The notes under the pieces were generated by a model. That model searched no databases. It was not told the DNA's origin and worked only from the letters and a program-made list of their open reading frames with translations. This document shows, one piece after another, positions 1 to 8,168 of a stretch of DNA of 64,000 nucleotides (positions are counted from its first letter, which is position 1; every line of letters starts with the position of its first letter). This DNA is from JAUYQR01 sp050632395 (lineage in GTDB: Bacteria; Pseudomonadota; Alphaproteobacteria; Rhodobacterales; Rhodobacteraceae): contig NZ_CP192600.1 of assembly GCF_050632395.1 (NCBI RefSeq), positions 3,100,001-3,164,000 of the forward strand, read 5' to 3'. The translations under genes were made by a program, and so were the position numbers.

Positions 1-1
1 G

Positions 2-934
2 CCGTCATGGGACGGGCGCCTGCTCGATCTGGAAAAGGCAGCAACGTCAAAGAATTACTGCGACGAGTTGAAAGGCGTTGCGAAGGAGTCCGGGGTCGAG
101 ATCACCGAACTTTCCACGCACCTGCAGGGGCAGCTGGTGGCAGTCCACCCCGCCTATGACAGCGCCTTCGATGGCTTTGCGGCCCCCGCCGTGCGCGGCA
201 ACCCCAAGGCCCGGCAGGAGTGGGCTGTTGATCAGGTGAAAAAGGCGATCACGGCCTCGAAGAACCTTGGCCTTACCGCCCATGCGACGTTTTCGGGCGC
301 GCTGGCCTGGCCCTACCTGTACCCGTGGCCGCAGCGCCCGGCAGGGCTGGTCGAAGAGGCCTTTGACGAGCTTGCCCGACGCTGGACGCCCTTGCTGAAC
401 CACGCCGAGGACAATGGCATCGACGTCTGTTACGAGATCCATCCCGGCGAAGACCTGCACGACGGTATCAGCTTTGAGATGTTTCTTGACCGGGTAAAGG
501 GCCACAAGCGCGCCAACATGCTTTACGACCCGTCGCACTATGTCCTGCAACATCTTGATTACATTGACCATATCGATATCTACCATGACCGAATCAGGAT
601 GTTCCACGTCAAGGACGCAGAACTGAACCCGACTGGGCGGCAGGGTGTCTACGGCGGTTTCCAATCTTGGGTGAACCGTGCTGGCCGGTTCCGCTCACCC
701 GGCGACGGGCAAGTGGATTTCGGCGGCATCTTCTCCAAACTCACGCAATACGGTTTCGACGGCTGGGCCGTGGTGGAATGGGAATGCTGCCTGAAACACC
801 CAGAGGACGGCGCCCGCGAAGGTGCGGCCTTCGTTCAGGCGCATATCATCCGCGTCACCGAAAAGGCCTTTGACGATTTCGCCGGCAGCGGCACCGACCG
901 CGCCGCCAACCGCCGGATGCTCGGATTGGACTGA
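2..934 (+). CDS. TIM-barrel sugar phosphate isomerase/epimerase, 5'-truncated by window edge
   Basis: The frame is open from base 2, so the true start lies upstream of the window; the first TTG in frame (68) is not a credible start. The 310 visible residues look like the AP-endonuclease-2/xylose-isomerase-like TIM-barrel family: acidic and histidine metal-ligand candidates sit in CYEIHPGEDLHDG, LYDPSHYVLQ, HVKDAELNPTG and VVEWECCLKHPEDG. Family members isomerise or epimerise sugars and inosose-type ketones in the cytoplasm. It is followed 74 bp later by a Gfo/Idh/MocA dehydrogenase on the same strand, a pairing typical of inositol and rare-sugar catabolism. The substrate cannot be read from the sequence. 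Confidence 0.85.
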   Translation, partial: PSWDGRLLDLEKAATSKNYCDELKGVAKESGVEITELSTHLQGQLVAVHPAYDSAFDGFAAPAVRGNPKARQEWAVDQVKKAITASKNLGLTAHATFSGALAWPYLYPWPQRPAGLVEEAFDELARRWTPLLNHAEDNGIDVCYEIHPGEDLHDGISFEMFLDRVKGHKRANMLYDPSHYVLQHLDYIDHIDIYHDRIRMFHVKDAELNPTGRQGVYGGFQSWVNRAGRFRSPGDGQVDFGGIFSKLTQYGFDGWAVVEWECCLKHPEDGAREGAAFVQAHIIRVTEKAFDDFAGSGTDRAANRRMLGLD

Positions 935-945
935 CCCGGGGCAAG

Positions 946-992
946 GCGGGGGCCAGCCCCCGCACCCACGGGATATTTGTCGACAGATGAAG
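946..992 (+). repeat. Hairpin + GGATATTT repeat, copy 1
   Basis: A perfect inverted repeat, GCGGGGGC-CA-GCCCCCGC (946-963), is followed by CACCCAC, then GGATATTTG (971-979) and ACAGATGAAG (983-992). The same arrangement occurs at 6464-6505 (minus strand) and 25012-25051. It lies just past a stop codon, so it could act as a weak terminator or mRNA 3'-end stabiliser, but a downstream same-strand gene starts only 17 bp later. Confidence 0.7.
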
Positions 993-1008
993 ACGAAAGA
1001 GGTGATCA

Positions 1009-2184
1009 ATGCCCATCGACGCAGCCCATACCGCCCGCCCACCCCGCCTTCGGCTTGGAATGGTCGGGGGCGGCCGTGACGCCTTCATTGGCGCGGTGCA
1101 TCGCATCGCGTCTCGGATAGACGACCAATATGAACTGGTTGCGGGCTGTTTTTCATCCAGCCCGGAAAAATCGAAAGCATCTGGCGCCGATCTCGGCCTC
1201 GATCCGGCGCGCTGCTACGAAAGTTTTGCCGAGATGGCCAGCCGCGAGGCGCGCAAGAAGGACGGCATCGACGTCGTGGCCATCGTCACGCCGAACCACA
1301 TGCATGCGCCGGTGGCGATGCAGTTCCTGAAACGCGGCATCCATGTGATCTGCGACAAGCCACTGACTGCAACGCTGCCCGAGGCGAAGAAACTCGCCAA
1401 GGCCGCTGAAGCCTCGGGCGTGGTGTTCGCCCTGACGCACAACTACACCGGCTACCCGATGATCCGGCAGGCAAAGGCGATGGTCGCGGCGGGCGACCTT
1501 GGCGAATTGCGCGTGGTACAGGTGGAATACGCGCAGGACTGGCTGTCCGAACCCATTGAAGGCTCTGGCCAGAAGCAGGCGGACTGGCGCACCGACCCGG
1601 CAAGGTCCGGCGCGGGCGGCTCAACCGGGGACATCGGCACCCATGCGTTCAATCTGGCGAATTTCGTGACCGGACTCACACTCGACGCCCTGTCGGCCGA
1701 CCTGACGGCTTTCGTTCCCGGGCGCCGAGTGGACGACAACGGCCACGTCATGATGCGGTTCAAGGGCGGCGCCAAGGGTATGCTCTGGTGCAGCCAAGTT
1801 GCGCCCGGCAATGAAAACTGCCTGCGTCTGCGCGTATATGGCACCAAGGGCGGGCTGGAATGGGCGCAGGAGGACCCAAACTACCTGTGGTTCACCCCGC
1901 TGGGCCAGCCAAAACGCCTGATCACCCGTGGCGGTGCTGGATCCGGTCCCGAAGCCGCGCGCTTGTCGCGTGTGCCACCGGGCCATCCAGAAGGCTATCT
2001 GGAAGGCTTTGCCAACATCTATGCCGAAGCCGCCCGCGCCATCACCGCCGCCAAGACCGGCAGCGCGATCCCGGAGGGCACCACCTTCCCCGGCCTGAAG
2101 GAAGGGCTTGAGGGCGTGGCCTTCGTCGATGCCTGCGTCCGTTCCTCGGCCCGCAACGCGGCATGGGTCGGGCTGAACCTCTAG
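1009..2184 (+). CDS. Gfo/Idh/MocA family NAD(P)-dependent oxidoreductase
   Basis: 391 residues. The N-terminal Rossmann fold shows the nucleotide-binding glycine motif LGMVGGGRDAFIGAVH (about residues 15-31), a VTPNHMHAPVA stretch and the family EKP-type motif as CDKPLT (about 117-122). The C-terminal half is the alpha/beta domain that holds substrate. Members oxidise or reduce sugars and inositols in the cytoplasm. The start is set by AGAGGTG 4 bp before ATG 1009. With the upstream epimerase-like gene it probably forms part of a sugar or inositol catabolic operon extending left of the window. The exact substrate is unknown. Confidence 0.9.
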   Translation: MPIDAAHTARPPRLRLGMVGGGRDAFIGAVHRIASRIDDQYELVAGCFSSSPEKSKASGADLGLDPARCYESFAEMASREARKKDGIDVVAIVTPNHMHAPVAMQFLKRGIHVICDKPLTATLPEAKKLAKAAEASGVVFALTHNYTGYPMIRQAKAMVAAGDLGELRVVQVEYAQDWLSEPIEGSGQKQADWRTDPARSGAGGSTGDIGTHAFNLANFVTGLTLDALSADLTAFVPGRRVDDNGHVMMRFKGGAKGMLWCSQVAPGNENCLRLRVYGTKGGLEWAQEDPNYLWFTPLGQPKRLITRGGAGSGPEAARLSRVPPGHPEGYLEGFANIYAEAARAITAAKTGSAIPEGTTFPGLKEGLEGVAFVDACVRSSARNAAWVGLNL

Positions 2185-2261
2185 GCTTTGGTCTGTTGGC
2201 AAATACCCCACGAAAGGTCCGGAGGGTGTGAAACCCGCCGTGGCTTGCTAGAGCGGCCCGC

Positions 2262-3263
2262 TCAGCCGCGCAGGCGCAATCTCTCGCGCTGCAACCAAAG
2301 CGCGGTCAGCAGCAGTGGCGCATTCGCCACCTCACCCGAGGCGACGAGGGCCATGAACACATCAAACCCCATAAGGTGTCCGCGAATATCCTCGGACTCT
2401 TCGGCCGCCCCGAACACCCCGGCGGCACCGTCTGGCAGGTCGCAGAGGGCCACGTAGGAGTACAGGTATTCGCTGAGCGCGCCGGGGCTTGGGTAATACT
2501 GCGCCACCTTCTCCAGCGCCCCGAGGGCAAGCCCAGCCTCCTCGACCGCTTCCCTGCGGGCGCAGTCTTCCGGCGTCTCGCCCGGATCGATCCGTCCGGC
2601 AATTGCTTCAAGCTGCCAGGGCAACGGGTCGCCGCGCCCGTAGGGGCCCATCCGCATCTGCTCGATCAGGAGGACACGGTCGCGCACCGGGTCATAGGGC
2701 AAAACCGTCACCGCATCACCGGCGACGAAGATTTCCCGCGTCAGTTGCCCGCTCATTTCGCCGTCAAACCGGCGGTAGGACAGCGCGACCTCGGCCACCG
2801 CAAAGAAGCCGGTGTGCGGCATGCGCCGCGTCGCCTCGGTCACCTCGCCGGTGCCGACGCGGAGCCCGCGAACCGCGCTGCCTTGCGCACGAGCCCTGCT
2901 CGCCGCCTCGACCCGCAACGAACCGAGCCGCTTGGCAAGGCGGTCGGGCGCGACCACTTCGATCAGCCGCATGATGTGGTCAGCCAGCGCCACGTCCTCT
3001 GGCGTCACGTCACGGCAATCGTCCAGAAGACGCGCCTGCGCCTGCCCCGCCGTCGTTTCGACCGGCCCGTCGCGCCAGATCGCGCCCATGACCGTCGCGT
3101 AATCGCGCAGACGACCCGCTTCGCCGTCGCTCAGGTCGCGCAGTAGGGCACCGGGCACCTTATCGCCGGTCACGACGCCCGCGACAGCGGCAACCTCGCG
3201 CCCAAGCACGGCAAGACGCAGCCTTGCGTCGCAAGGCCCGCCAACCACCCATACCGATGTCAT
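2262..3263 (-). CDS. trgB: TrgB-like NUDIX hydrolase (tellurite-resistance protein)
   Basis: 333 residues. The N-terminal about 110 residues start MTSVWVVGGPC and resemble a gamma-glutamylcyclotransferase-like unit. The C-terminal part carries a full Nudix box (pattern G-x5-E-x7-REUxEExGU) from GRIDPGETPEDCARR to EAVEEAGL, typical of ADP-ribose pyrophosphatases. Rhodobacter sphaeroides TrgB is the named family reference. ATG 3263 overlaps the trgA stop by 4 bp (ATGA), so the two are translationally coupled. A longer in-frame reading to 3668 runs antiparallel through trgA in another frame and is not supported. It is the last gene of the photolyase-cfa-trgA-trgB run. The biochemical link to tellurite is unresolved. 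Confidence 0.85.
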   Translation of the reverse strand: MTSVWVVGGPCDARLRLAVLGREVAAVAGVVTGDKVPGALLRDLSDGEAGRLRDYATVMGAIWRDGPVETTAGQAQARLLDDCRDVTPEDVALADHIMRLIEVVAPDRLAKRLGSLRVEAASRARAQGSAVRGLRVGTGEVTEATRRMPHTGFFAVAEVALSYRRFDGEMSGQLTREIFVAGDAVTVLPYDPVRDRVLLIEQMRMGPYGRGDPLPWQLEAIAGRIDPGETPEDCARREAVEEAGLALGALEKVAQYYPSPGALSEYLYSYVALCDLPDGAAGVFGAAEESEDIRGHLMGFDVFMALVASGEVANAPLLLTALWLQRERLRLRG

Positions 3264-3700
3264 GACCAGCGCTTGCTCGCCTTTTCGGTCAGGATGCCCG
3301 CGATGATCCCGCCGACAAGCAGCACGCCAAGCACCTCGGCGGTCATCATTTCGCGTGCCCGTTCCAGCATCAGGCTGAACACGTCGAGAACCGCTTCCGT
3401 CGGTCCGTCGTAGCGCATCTTCATCGACTGCATGACCATCTCGCGCACTGAAAACAGCAGCAGCGCAAAGAACACCAGCACCACTGCCGTCTTCAGGCCA
3501 GACCCCATCGCGTGCTTGTAGCCTTGGCCGGCATCCGGCCCCATCACCCGCCAGCCGACCACCAGACCGATCAACGCCACCAGTTCCCGAAACGGCCCCG
3601 CATCGTAGCCGGCCCCAAGAACCGGCACATAGGCGTTTGCGGCAATCCAGCCGACGATGGCGAAGCAAACGGCGGCAACAAGCTTGGCGGCTGTGGGCAT
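3260..3700 (-). CDS. trgA: TrgA family membrane protein
   Basis: 146 residues, starting MPTAAKLVAAVCFAIVGWIAA, with about four hydrophobic segments (residues 5-23, 40-50, 69-88, 121-137), so an inner-membrane protein. The opening sequence and its coupling to a Nudix gene match the TrgA/TrgB pair described for tellurite resistance in Rhodobacter sphaeroides. It starts 6 bp after the cfa stop, so it should be cotranscribed with cfa and the photolyase. Its molecular function is not known to me. The operon context suggests a membrane-stress role. Confidence 0.85.
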   Translation of the reverse strand: MPTAAKLVAAVCFAIVGWIAANAYVPVLGAGYDAGPFRELVALIGLVVGWRVMGPDAGQGYKHAMGSGLKTAVVLVFFALLLFSVREMVMQSMKMRYDGPTEAVLDVFSLMLERAREMMTAEVLGVLLVGGIIAGILTEKASKRWS

Positions 3701-3706
3701 GCGTTC

Positions 3707-4921
3707 CTACCTAGGCCGGGTGACCGTAATCTGCGTCACGTCACAGTTTCCCCCCTGGAAGGCTCCAGCGCAAGAGGTGAGGTAAAAGTCCCACATCCGC
3801 TTGAACCGGTCATCAAAGCCAAGCCGCCGCGCTTCGGACCAGCGTTCTGTAAAGGTCTGGTGCCAGCGGCGAAGCGTCAGGCTGTAGCTTTCGCCAAACT
3901 CGATCGATCCCTTGACATGCAAACCCGCCTTTTCCACCTCGGCCCGCAACACCGACGGTGCCGGCAACATCCCCCCGGGGAAGATGTATTTCTGAATGAA
4001 ATCAACACCACGCTGGTAGACATGCCAACGGTCATCCGGGATCGTGATGATTTGCAGGGTGGCGTGACGGCCGGGTTTCAGGCAATCGCGCAGCGCGTTG
4101 AAATAGACCGGCCAATACCGTTCGCCCACCGCTTCGAACATCTCGATGGACGCGATGCCGTCATAGGTGCCGCGTTCGTCGCGGTAATCCTGCAACTTGA
4201 TTTCCACCTTGTCCGACAGTCCGGCACGCGCGATCCGGTCAACGGCATAGTCATATTGCGCCTGACTGATCGTCAGGCCGGTCACTTTCAGGCCGCGCTC
4301 CTTGGCTGCGTATTCCGCAAAACCACCCCATCCACAGCCGATTTCAAGCACGTGGTCGCCCGGTTCCGCGCCCATCTGGTCAACCATGCTGGCGTATTTC
4401 AACCGCTGCGCACCCTCGAGGCTTTCCTGCCCGGTCACGAACAGCGCCGAGGAATAGGTCATCGTCTCGTCCAGCCACAGCCGGTAGAAATCGTTGCCCA
4501 GATCGTAGTGGTGCGCGATGTTCTTTTTCGCCTGAGTGCGCGAATTGGATTGCAGCCAGAAGCGAAACTTCTCGAATGCCCGCACCAGCCCCATGCCGGG
4601 AAAGCCGTCGCTGACCGGGTTGTTGCCGGGCCGCTGCACCAGATCAAGGAAGGCCTGCAGGTCTGGCGTGGTCCACCAGCCGTCAAGGTAGCTGTCGCAA
4701 AACCCCAGATCGCCCTCGCGGATCAGCCGGGCGAACACATCCGGATTGACCACTTGCAGTTCCGCCACGACGCCCGGTTCGCGGCCCTCGACCCGAAAGC
4801 GACGCCCATCCGGCAGGACAAAGTCCAGCCGCCCTTCGCCAATCCGGCTTGCCGCATCGAAAACCGAGGCGAAATACCGTGGCAGGCCGGTCTGGCCCTT
4901 CAGCGTCGTCAAAACTTCCAT
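3707..4921 (-). CDS. cfa: Cyclopropane-fatty-acyl-phospholipid synthase family methyltransferase
   Basis: 404 residues, normal length for the family. An N-terminal lipid-binding region is followed by a SAM-methyltransferase core with motif I VLEIGCGWGGFAEYAA (about residues 191-206), a conserved NIAHHYDLGNDFY segment and a C-terminal YxLTLRRWHQ region. The enzyme uses S-adenosylmethionine to add a methylene to unsaturated membrane acyl chains. Start ATG 4921 has GGGGAGGGG just upstream. It lies 58 bp behind the photolyase gene and 6 bp before trgA. In Rhodobacter sphaeroides a cfa homologue beside a photolyase belongs to the RpoE singlet-oxygen response; I infer the same here from the promoter at 6417-6446. 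Confidence 0.92.
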   Translation of the reverse strand: MEVLTTLKGQTGLPRYFASVFDAASRIGEGRLDFVLPDGRRFRVEGREPGVVAELQVVNPDVFARLIREGDLGFCDSYLDGWWTTPDLQAFLDLVQRPGNNPVSDGFPGMGLVRAFEKFRFWLQSNSRTQAKKNIAHHYDLGNDFYRLWLDETMTYSSALFVTGQESLEGAQRLKYASMVDQMGAEPGDHVLEIGCGWGGFAEYAAKERGLKVTGLTISQAQYDYAVDRIARAGLSDKVEIKLQDYRDERGTYDGIASIEMFEAVGERYWPVYFNALRDCLKPGRHATLQIITIPDDRWHVYQRGVDFIQKYIFPGGMLPAPSVLRAEVEKAGLHVKGSIEFGESYSLTLRRWHQTFTERWSEARRLGFDDRFKRMWDFYLTSCAGAFQGGNCDVTQITVTRPR

Positions 4922-4979
4922 CGCCCCTCCCCAAGGGTTCTCGTCTTTTGGGTTACAGTTTCAGATACGTAACCGCCGC

Positions 4980-6392
4980 TCAAGAGTTTCGTGCGCCATA
5001 AGCCGCCAACGCCCGCGCGCGACCCTCGGCAAGGCCGACGACCGCCTCTGGATAGGGCGCTTTTGGATCAAGGCGCCAACTGCGCGGAACGGCATCAAAG
5101 AAGGCCAGCGCGTCCGGACCCGGTGCTACGCTCAGTTCAGCCACGAACCGGCGTCGGTAGGCCGCATCGGGATCGAATTTTTCCGCCTGCCCCGCCGGGT
5201 TGAAGATACGAAAGAACGGTGCGGAGTCGGGTCCCGACCCTGCCACCCATTGCCAGCCCATCGCATTGGACGCCGGATCCCAGTCCGTCAGGCAATCCTC
5301 GAACCACGCCAGCCCCACCCGCCAATCAGTCAGAAGGTGCTTCGTCAGGTAGCTTGCCGCGATCATCCGCGCGCGGTTGTGCATGGTACCGGTCACATAC
5401 ATCTCACGCATCGCGGCATCGACGAAAGGCTCGCCGGTCATGCCACGCCGCCACCGCTCTGCCTCCAGGTTGTCGCCGCGCCAGGCGAAACTGTCCCACT
5501 TGGGGCGCCAGTTGCGGGTGGCGATTTCGGGCGAGTGGTGGATCAGGTGATAGGCAAATTCGCGCCACGCAATCTCGCGCAGAAAGCCGTCCGCCCCGGC
5601 CCGACCGTCCTGCATCGCGCGCATTCCGGCGTGCCAGATGGTGCGAACTCCGATTTCACCATAGGTCAGGTTTTCCGACAGCCGCGAGGTGCCGGCCTCG
5701 GCCGGAAAGTCGCGCATGACGCCGTAGGCATCGACCGGCCCGGCCAAAAACGCCGCCAGCTTGTCCAGCGCCGCCGCTTCGCCCACGGCCTCATGGCGAC
5801 CGACCACCGCCGCGCCACGGTTCATCGTGGCACCCAGCCGCCAATCCTCCAGCCGCTCGCTGGCGATGGGTTCGCCCAACCTCCGAGCCGATTGCACCGT
5901 CGGGGTCGGAGCCTTCATCTCACGCCCGCGCACCGCCCGCCAATACGGGGTGAACACCCGGTAAAAGCCGCCGCTGCCGGTCTGCACGTCCCACGGCTCG
6001 TTCAGGAGATGGCCGTTGAAACTGCGCGCCTCGACCGCCGAAGCCTTCAGCGCCGCCTTGACGGCGGTATCGCGCGCCACCGCCGCGGGGTCGTAAAGCC
6101 GCGACCACCAGACCGCATCCGCCCCGCTGTCCGCCAGAACCGCCCGCACTACATCCAGTGCCGGCCCGCGCCGGAACACCGGCTCCAGCCCCAATCCCCG
6201 CAGTGTCTTGGCAAAGGCCTCCCAAGCCAGCCCCAGCCGCCACTTCGGCGCCGCGCCCAGCGCTTCGGTTTCGGGATCAAGGATGAACAGTGGCACCAAT
6301 GGACGCCCCGTCGACACCGCCGCAGCCAGCATCGGCTGGTCCGACACCCGCAAGTCGCGTCGGAACCACAGGATCAGCGGAGTGTCGGTCAT
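4980..6392 (-). CDS. phr: Deoxyribodipyrimidine photolyase (cryptochrome/photolyase family)
   Basis: 470 residues. The N-terminal Rossmann-like antenna domain begins ILWFRRDLRVSDQPML, and the C-terminal FAD-binding domain carries GEPFVDAAMREMYVTGTMHNRARM and the signature around LTDWDPASNAMGWQWVAGSG. The enzyme uses blue light and FADH- to split cyclobutane pyrimidine dimers. It is the first gene of the run phr-cfa-trgA-trgB. An RpoE-type promoter lies 25-55 bp upstream. A class I CPD photolyase is most likely; a cryptochrome role cannot be excluded from sequence alone. Confidence 0.93.
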   Translation of the reverse strand: MTDTPLILWFRRDLRVSDQPMLAAAVSTGRPLVPLFILDPETEALGAAPKWRLGLAWEAFAKTLRGLGLEPVFRRGPALDVVRAVLADSGADAVWWSRLYDPAAVARDTAVKAALKASAVEARSFNGHLLNEPWDVQTGSGGFYRVFTPYWRAVRGREMKAPTPTVQSARRLGEPIASERLEDWRLGATMNRGAAVVGRHEAVGEAAALDKLAAFLAGPVDAYGVMRDFPAEAGTSRLSENLTYGEIGVRTIWHAGMRAMQDGRAGADGFLREIAWREFAYHLIHHSPEIATRNWRPKWDSFAWRGDNLEAERWRRGMTGEPFVDAAMREMYVTGTMHNRARMIAASYLTKHLLTDWRVGLAWFEDCLTDWDPASNAMGWQWVAGSGPDSAPFFRIFNPAGQAEKFDPDAAYRRRFVAELSVAPGPDALAFFDAVPRSWRLDPKAPYPEAVVGLAEGRARALAAYGARNS

Positions 6393-6416
6393 TGCAGGAG
6401 TATGCCTTTTTTCATC

Positions 6417-6446
6417 ATTTTACGTCCCCCGCCTGCCGCCGGATCA
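6417..6446 (-). promoter_or_regulatory. Predicted RpoE (sigma-E/ChrR type) promoter of phr-cfa-trgAB
   Basis: On the minus strand TGATCC (6446-6441) is followed by exactly 18 nt and TAAAAT (6422-6417). This matches the TGATC(C/T)-N17-18-TA consensus of the ECF sigma-E/ChrR family in Rhodobacter. Transcription would start near 6411, giving a leader of about 20 nt before ATG 6392. Photolyase and cfa are known members of this regulon in R. sphaeroides. The match is by eye. Confidence 0.75.
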
Positions 6447-6463
6447 TTCCGCACCTTCCTCTT

Positions 6464-6505
6464 TGCGAAAATATCCTCAGGGGGTGTGGGGGCAGAATGC
6501 CCCCG
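6464..6505 (-). repeat. Hairpin + GGATATTT repeat, copy 2
   Basis: On the minus strand the hairpin GGGGGCA-TTC-TGCCCCC (6504-6488) is followed by CACACCCCCTGA and GGATATTTT (6476-6468). It sits immediately downstream of the class V aminotransferase-fold gene that ends at 6515 and upstream of the sigma-E promoter, so it may terminate or stabilise that transcript. It shares its layout with copies at 946 and 25012. Confidence 0.65.
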
Positions 6506-6514
6506 CTCCTTCGC

Positions 6515-7744
6515 TCAAAGCACCCTGTCCAACGCGGAAATCAGCCGCGCTACCTCGTCCGCCGTGGTGTAATGCACCGACGACATCCGCAGCACACCCT
6601 TTTCGCCGTCGATGCCCAACGCCGCCAAGGGCCGCACCGCGTAGAAATCCCCCGCCCAGCAGGCAATACCCTCGCGGCCCAACGCCTCGGACACCGGTTC
6701 CGCGGATCCCGCCAGCTCCACCGCCACCGTCGGCGCCCGCCGACCCGCCTCGCGCGGGCCAAGCAGGCGCACATCGTTACGGGCCGAAAGATAATCCAGA
6801 AGCGGCTGGATCACCGCCACCTCCTGCGCCCGCATCAGGTCATGCACCCCGCGGTTCCGCGCCAACGCATCGCCGGCCACACCATGATGCGCTGCCAGCG
6901 CGTCGATGTAGTCGGCCATCCCGGCGCAGGCCGCGATCTGCGCATGGTCCGGCCCGGCCGGCGTGAACCGCTTGTAAAGCGTGGCGTTGTTGAAGAAATG
7001 GGCCTGCCCCGGCAATTCCATTCCGAACGGCTCGCGGATCACCATGATCCCCTGATGCGGGCCGTAGGTCTTGTAGGCTGAGAAAAGATAGACATCGGCC
7101 CCAAGCGCCGGCACATCGGGAAAGCCGTGCGGCGCATAGCTGACCCCGTCTACCACGGTCCGTGCGCCCGCATCCCGCGCCATCGCGGTGATCGCGGCCA
7201 CATCGTTGATTTCGGCGATCACGTTGGAACAGTGCGGAAAACACACCAATTTCACATGTCCGTCCGCCAGCAGCGCCGCCAGCGCCGACAGTTCCAGCGA
7301 TCCCGTCTCGCGGTCGATCTGCCATTCGCGCACCTCGATCCCCGCATCGGCCAGACGCCGCCAGACGCCCGAGTTCGCCTCGTGATCCTGATCGGTTACG
7401 ATCACCGCCCCGCCGGTGCCTTCCAGCCACTTCCGCACCGCATGCGCCAGCACATAAGTATTGGCGCTGGTCGACGGCCCGAACGACACTTCATGCGTCG
7501 CCACGCCCATCATCGCGGCGAGCCTTTCGCGTGCCTCGTCCATTTCGGCGCCGCCCGTTTGCGCCCCCGGATATGGGCCGTAGGGCTGAACCTTGCGGTC
7601 GGTGTAGAACCGCGTCAGACGGTCCACCACCTGACGGCAGGGGTAGCTGCCGCCTGCATTTTCAAAGAAGGCATGGCCCGACAGCACCGGCGACGAAAAC
7701 GCCGGAAACTGCGAACGAACGAAATCGAGATCAAGCGCGGTCAT
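6515..7744 (-). CDS. Class V aminotransferase-fold PLP enzyme (cysteine desulfurase-like, VC1184 type)
   Basis: 409 residues from ATG 7744, chosen because AGGAG lies 6 bp before it; the ATG at 7750 has the same AGGAG directly abutting. Visible landmarks are FFENAGGSYPC (about 25-35), a substrate/PLP-phosphate region FGPSTSANTYVLAH, a cofactor-stacking segment VIVTDQDHEANSG, and the Schiff-base lysine candidate in LFSAYKTYGPHQG. The fold is that of cysteine desulfurases and selenocysteine lyases, but this subfamily has no firm biochemical assignment. It has no isc/suf neighbours, so a role in Fe-S assembly is not indicated. Confidence 0.85.
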   Translation of the reverse strand: MTALDLDFVRSQFPAFSSPVLSGHAFFENAGGSYPCRQVVDRLTRFYTDRKVQPYGPYPGAQTGGAEMDEARERLAAMMGVATHEVSFGPSTSANTYVLAHAVRKWLEGTGGAVIVTDQDHEANSGVWRRLADAGIEVREWQIDRETGSLELSALAALLADGHVKLVCFPHCSNVIAEINDVAAITAMARDAGARTVVDGVSYAPHGFPDVPALGADVYLFSAYKTYGPHQGIMVIREPFGMELPGQAHFFNNATLYKRFTPAGPDHAQIAACAGMADYIDALAAHHGVAGDALARNRGVHDLMRAQEVAVIQPLLDYLSARNDVRLLGPREAGRRAPTVAVELAGSAEPVSEALGREGIACWAGDFYAVRPLAALGIDGEKGVLRMSSVHYTTADEVARLISALDRVL

Positions 7745-8168
7745 CGTCATCTCCTGATGGCCGCGGGCAGGGTCCGGCCCCGTGCGCGGGGGTCCGGTCA
7801 GTCCGGTCCGCGGCGGGTCTTCCAGCCAGACCTGCGACATTTACCGCAGGCCAGATGCCGCGGGCAGACCCGCATGCGATCACCGAAAACCTAGCCAAGC
7901 CACTGGCTGCACGCAACCCCACACTCACCGTCTTGGTTTGCCGTCGCGCCCAGATTTCGGTGCTTTGCCTGGTCGTTTCGCCTGAACAGCGGGCAAAATG
8001 CTGGCGAATGCCCGAAAAAGAACCTCTGCCCCCTTGCCCTTTGCCTGCGATCGACACAATTTCCTGTCAGGTTTAGCTCCTGCAGACCTGCCTGAAGAGA
8101 TGCGTTCAAGCGCCATGCGCGACCGGCTTGGGGAAGTACGGTCGTATTTACAAACCAGAGGAGCCCCA
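7745..8168. other. Divergent intergenic region
   Basis: 424 bp between the minus-strand PLP enzyme and the plus-strand binding protein. Short frames here show no recognisable domain or usable ribosome site. It presumably holds both promoters. A GTATTTAC sequence about 20-27 bp before ATG 8169 could serve as a -10 box. No RNA gene or repeat recognised. Confidence 0.5.

Noticed and set aside
2262..3668. 468-codon extension of the Nudix gene
   Set aside because: The extra N-terminus is trgA read in another frame; ATG 3263 with ATGA coupling is the better start.
4746..6572. 608-codon open frame on the plus strand over cfa/phr
   Set aside because: Antisense shadow of two well-supported enzymes in GC-rich DNA; Arg/Pro-rich composition without domains.
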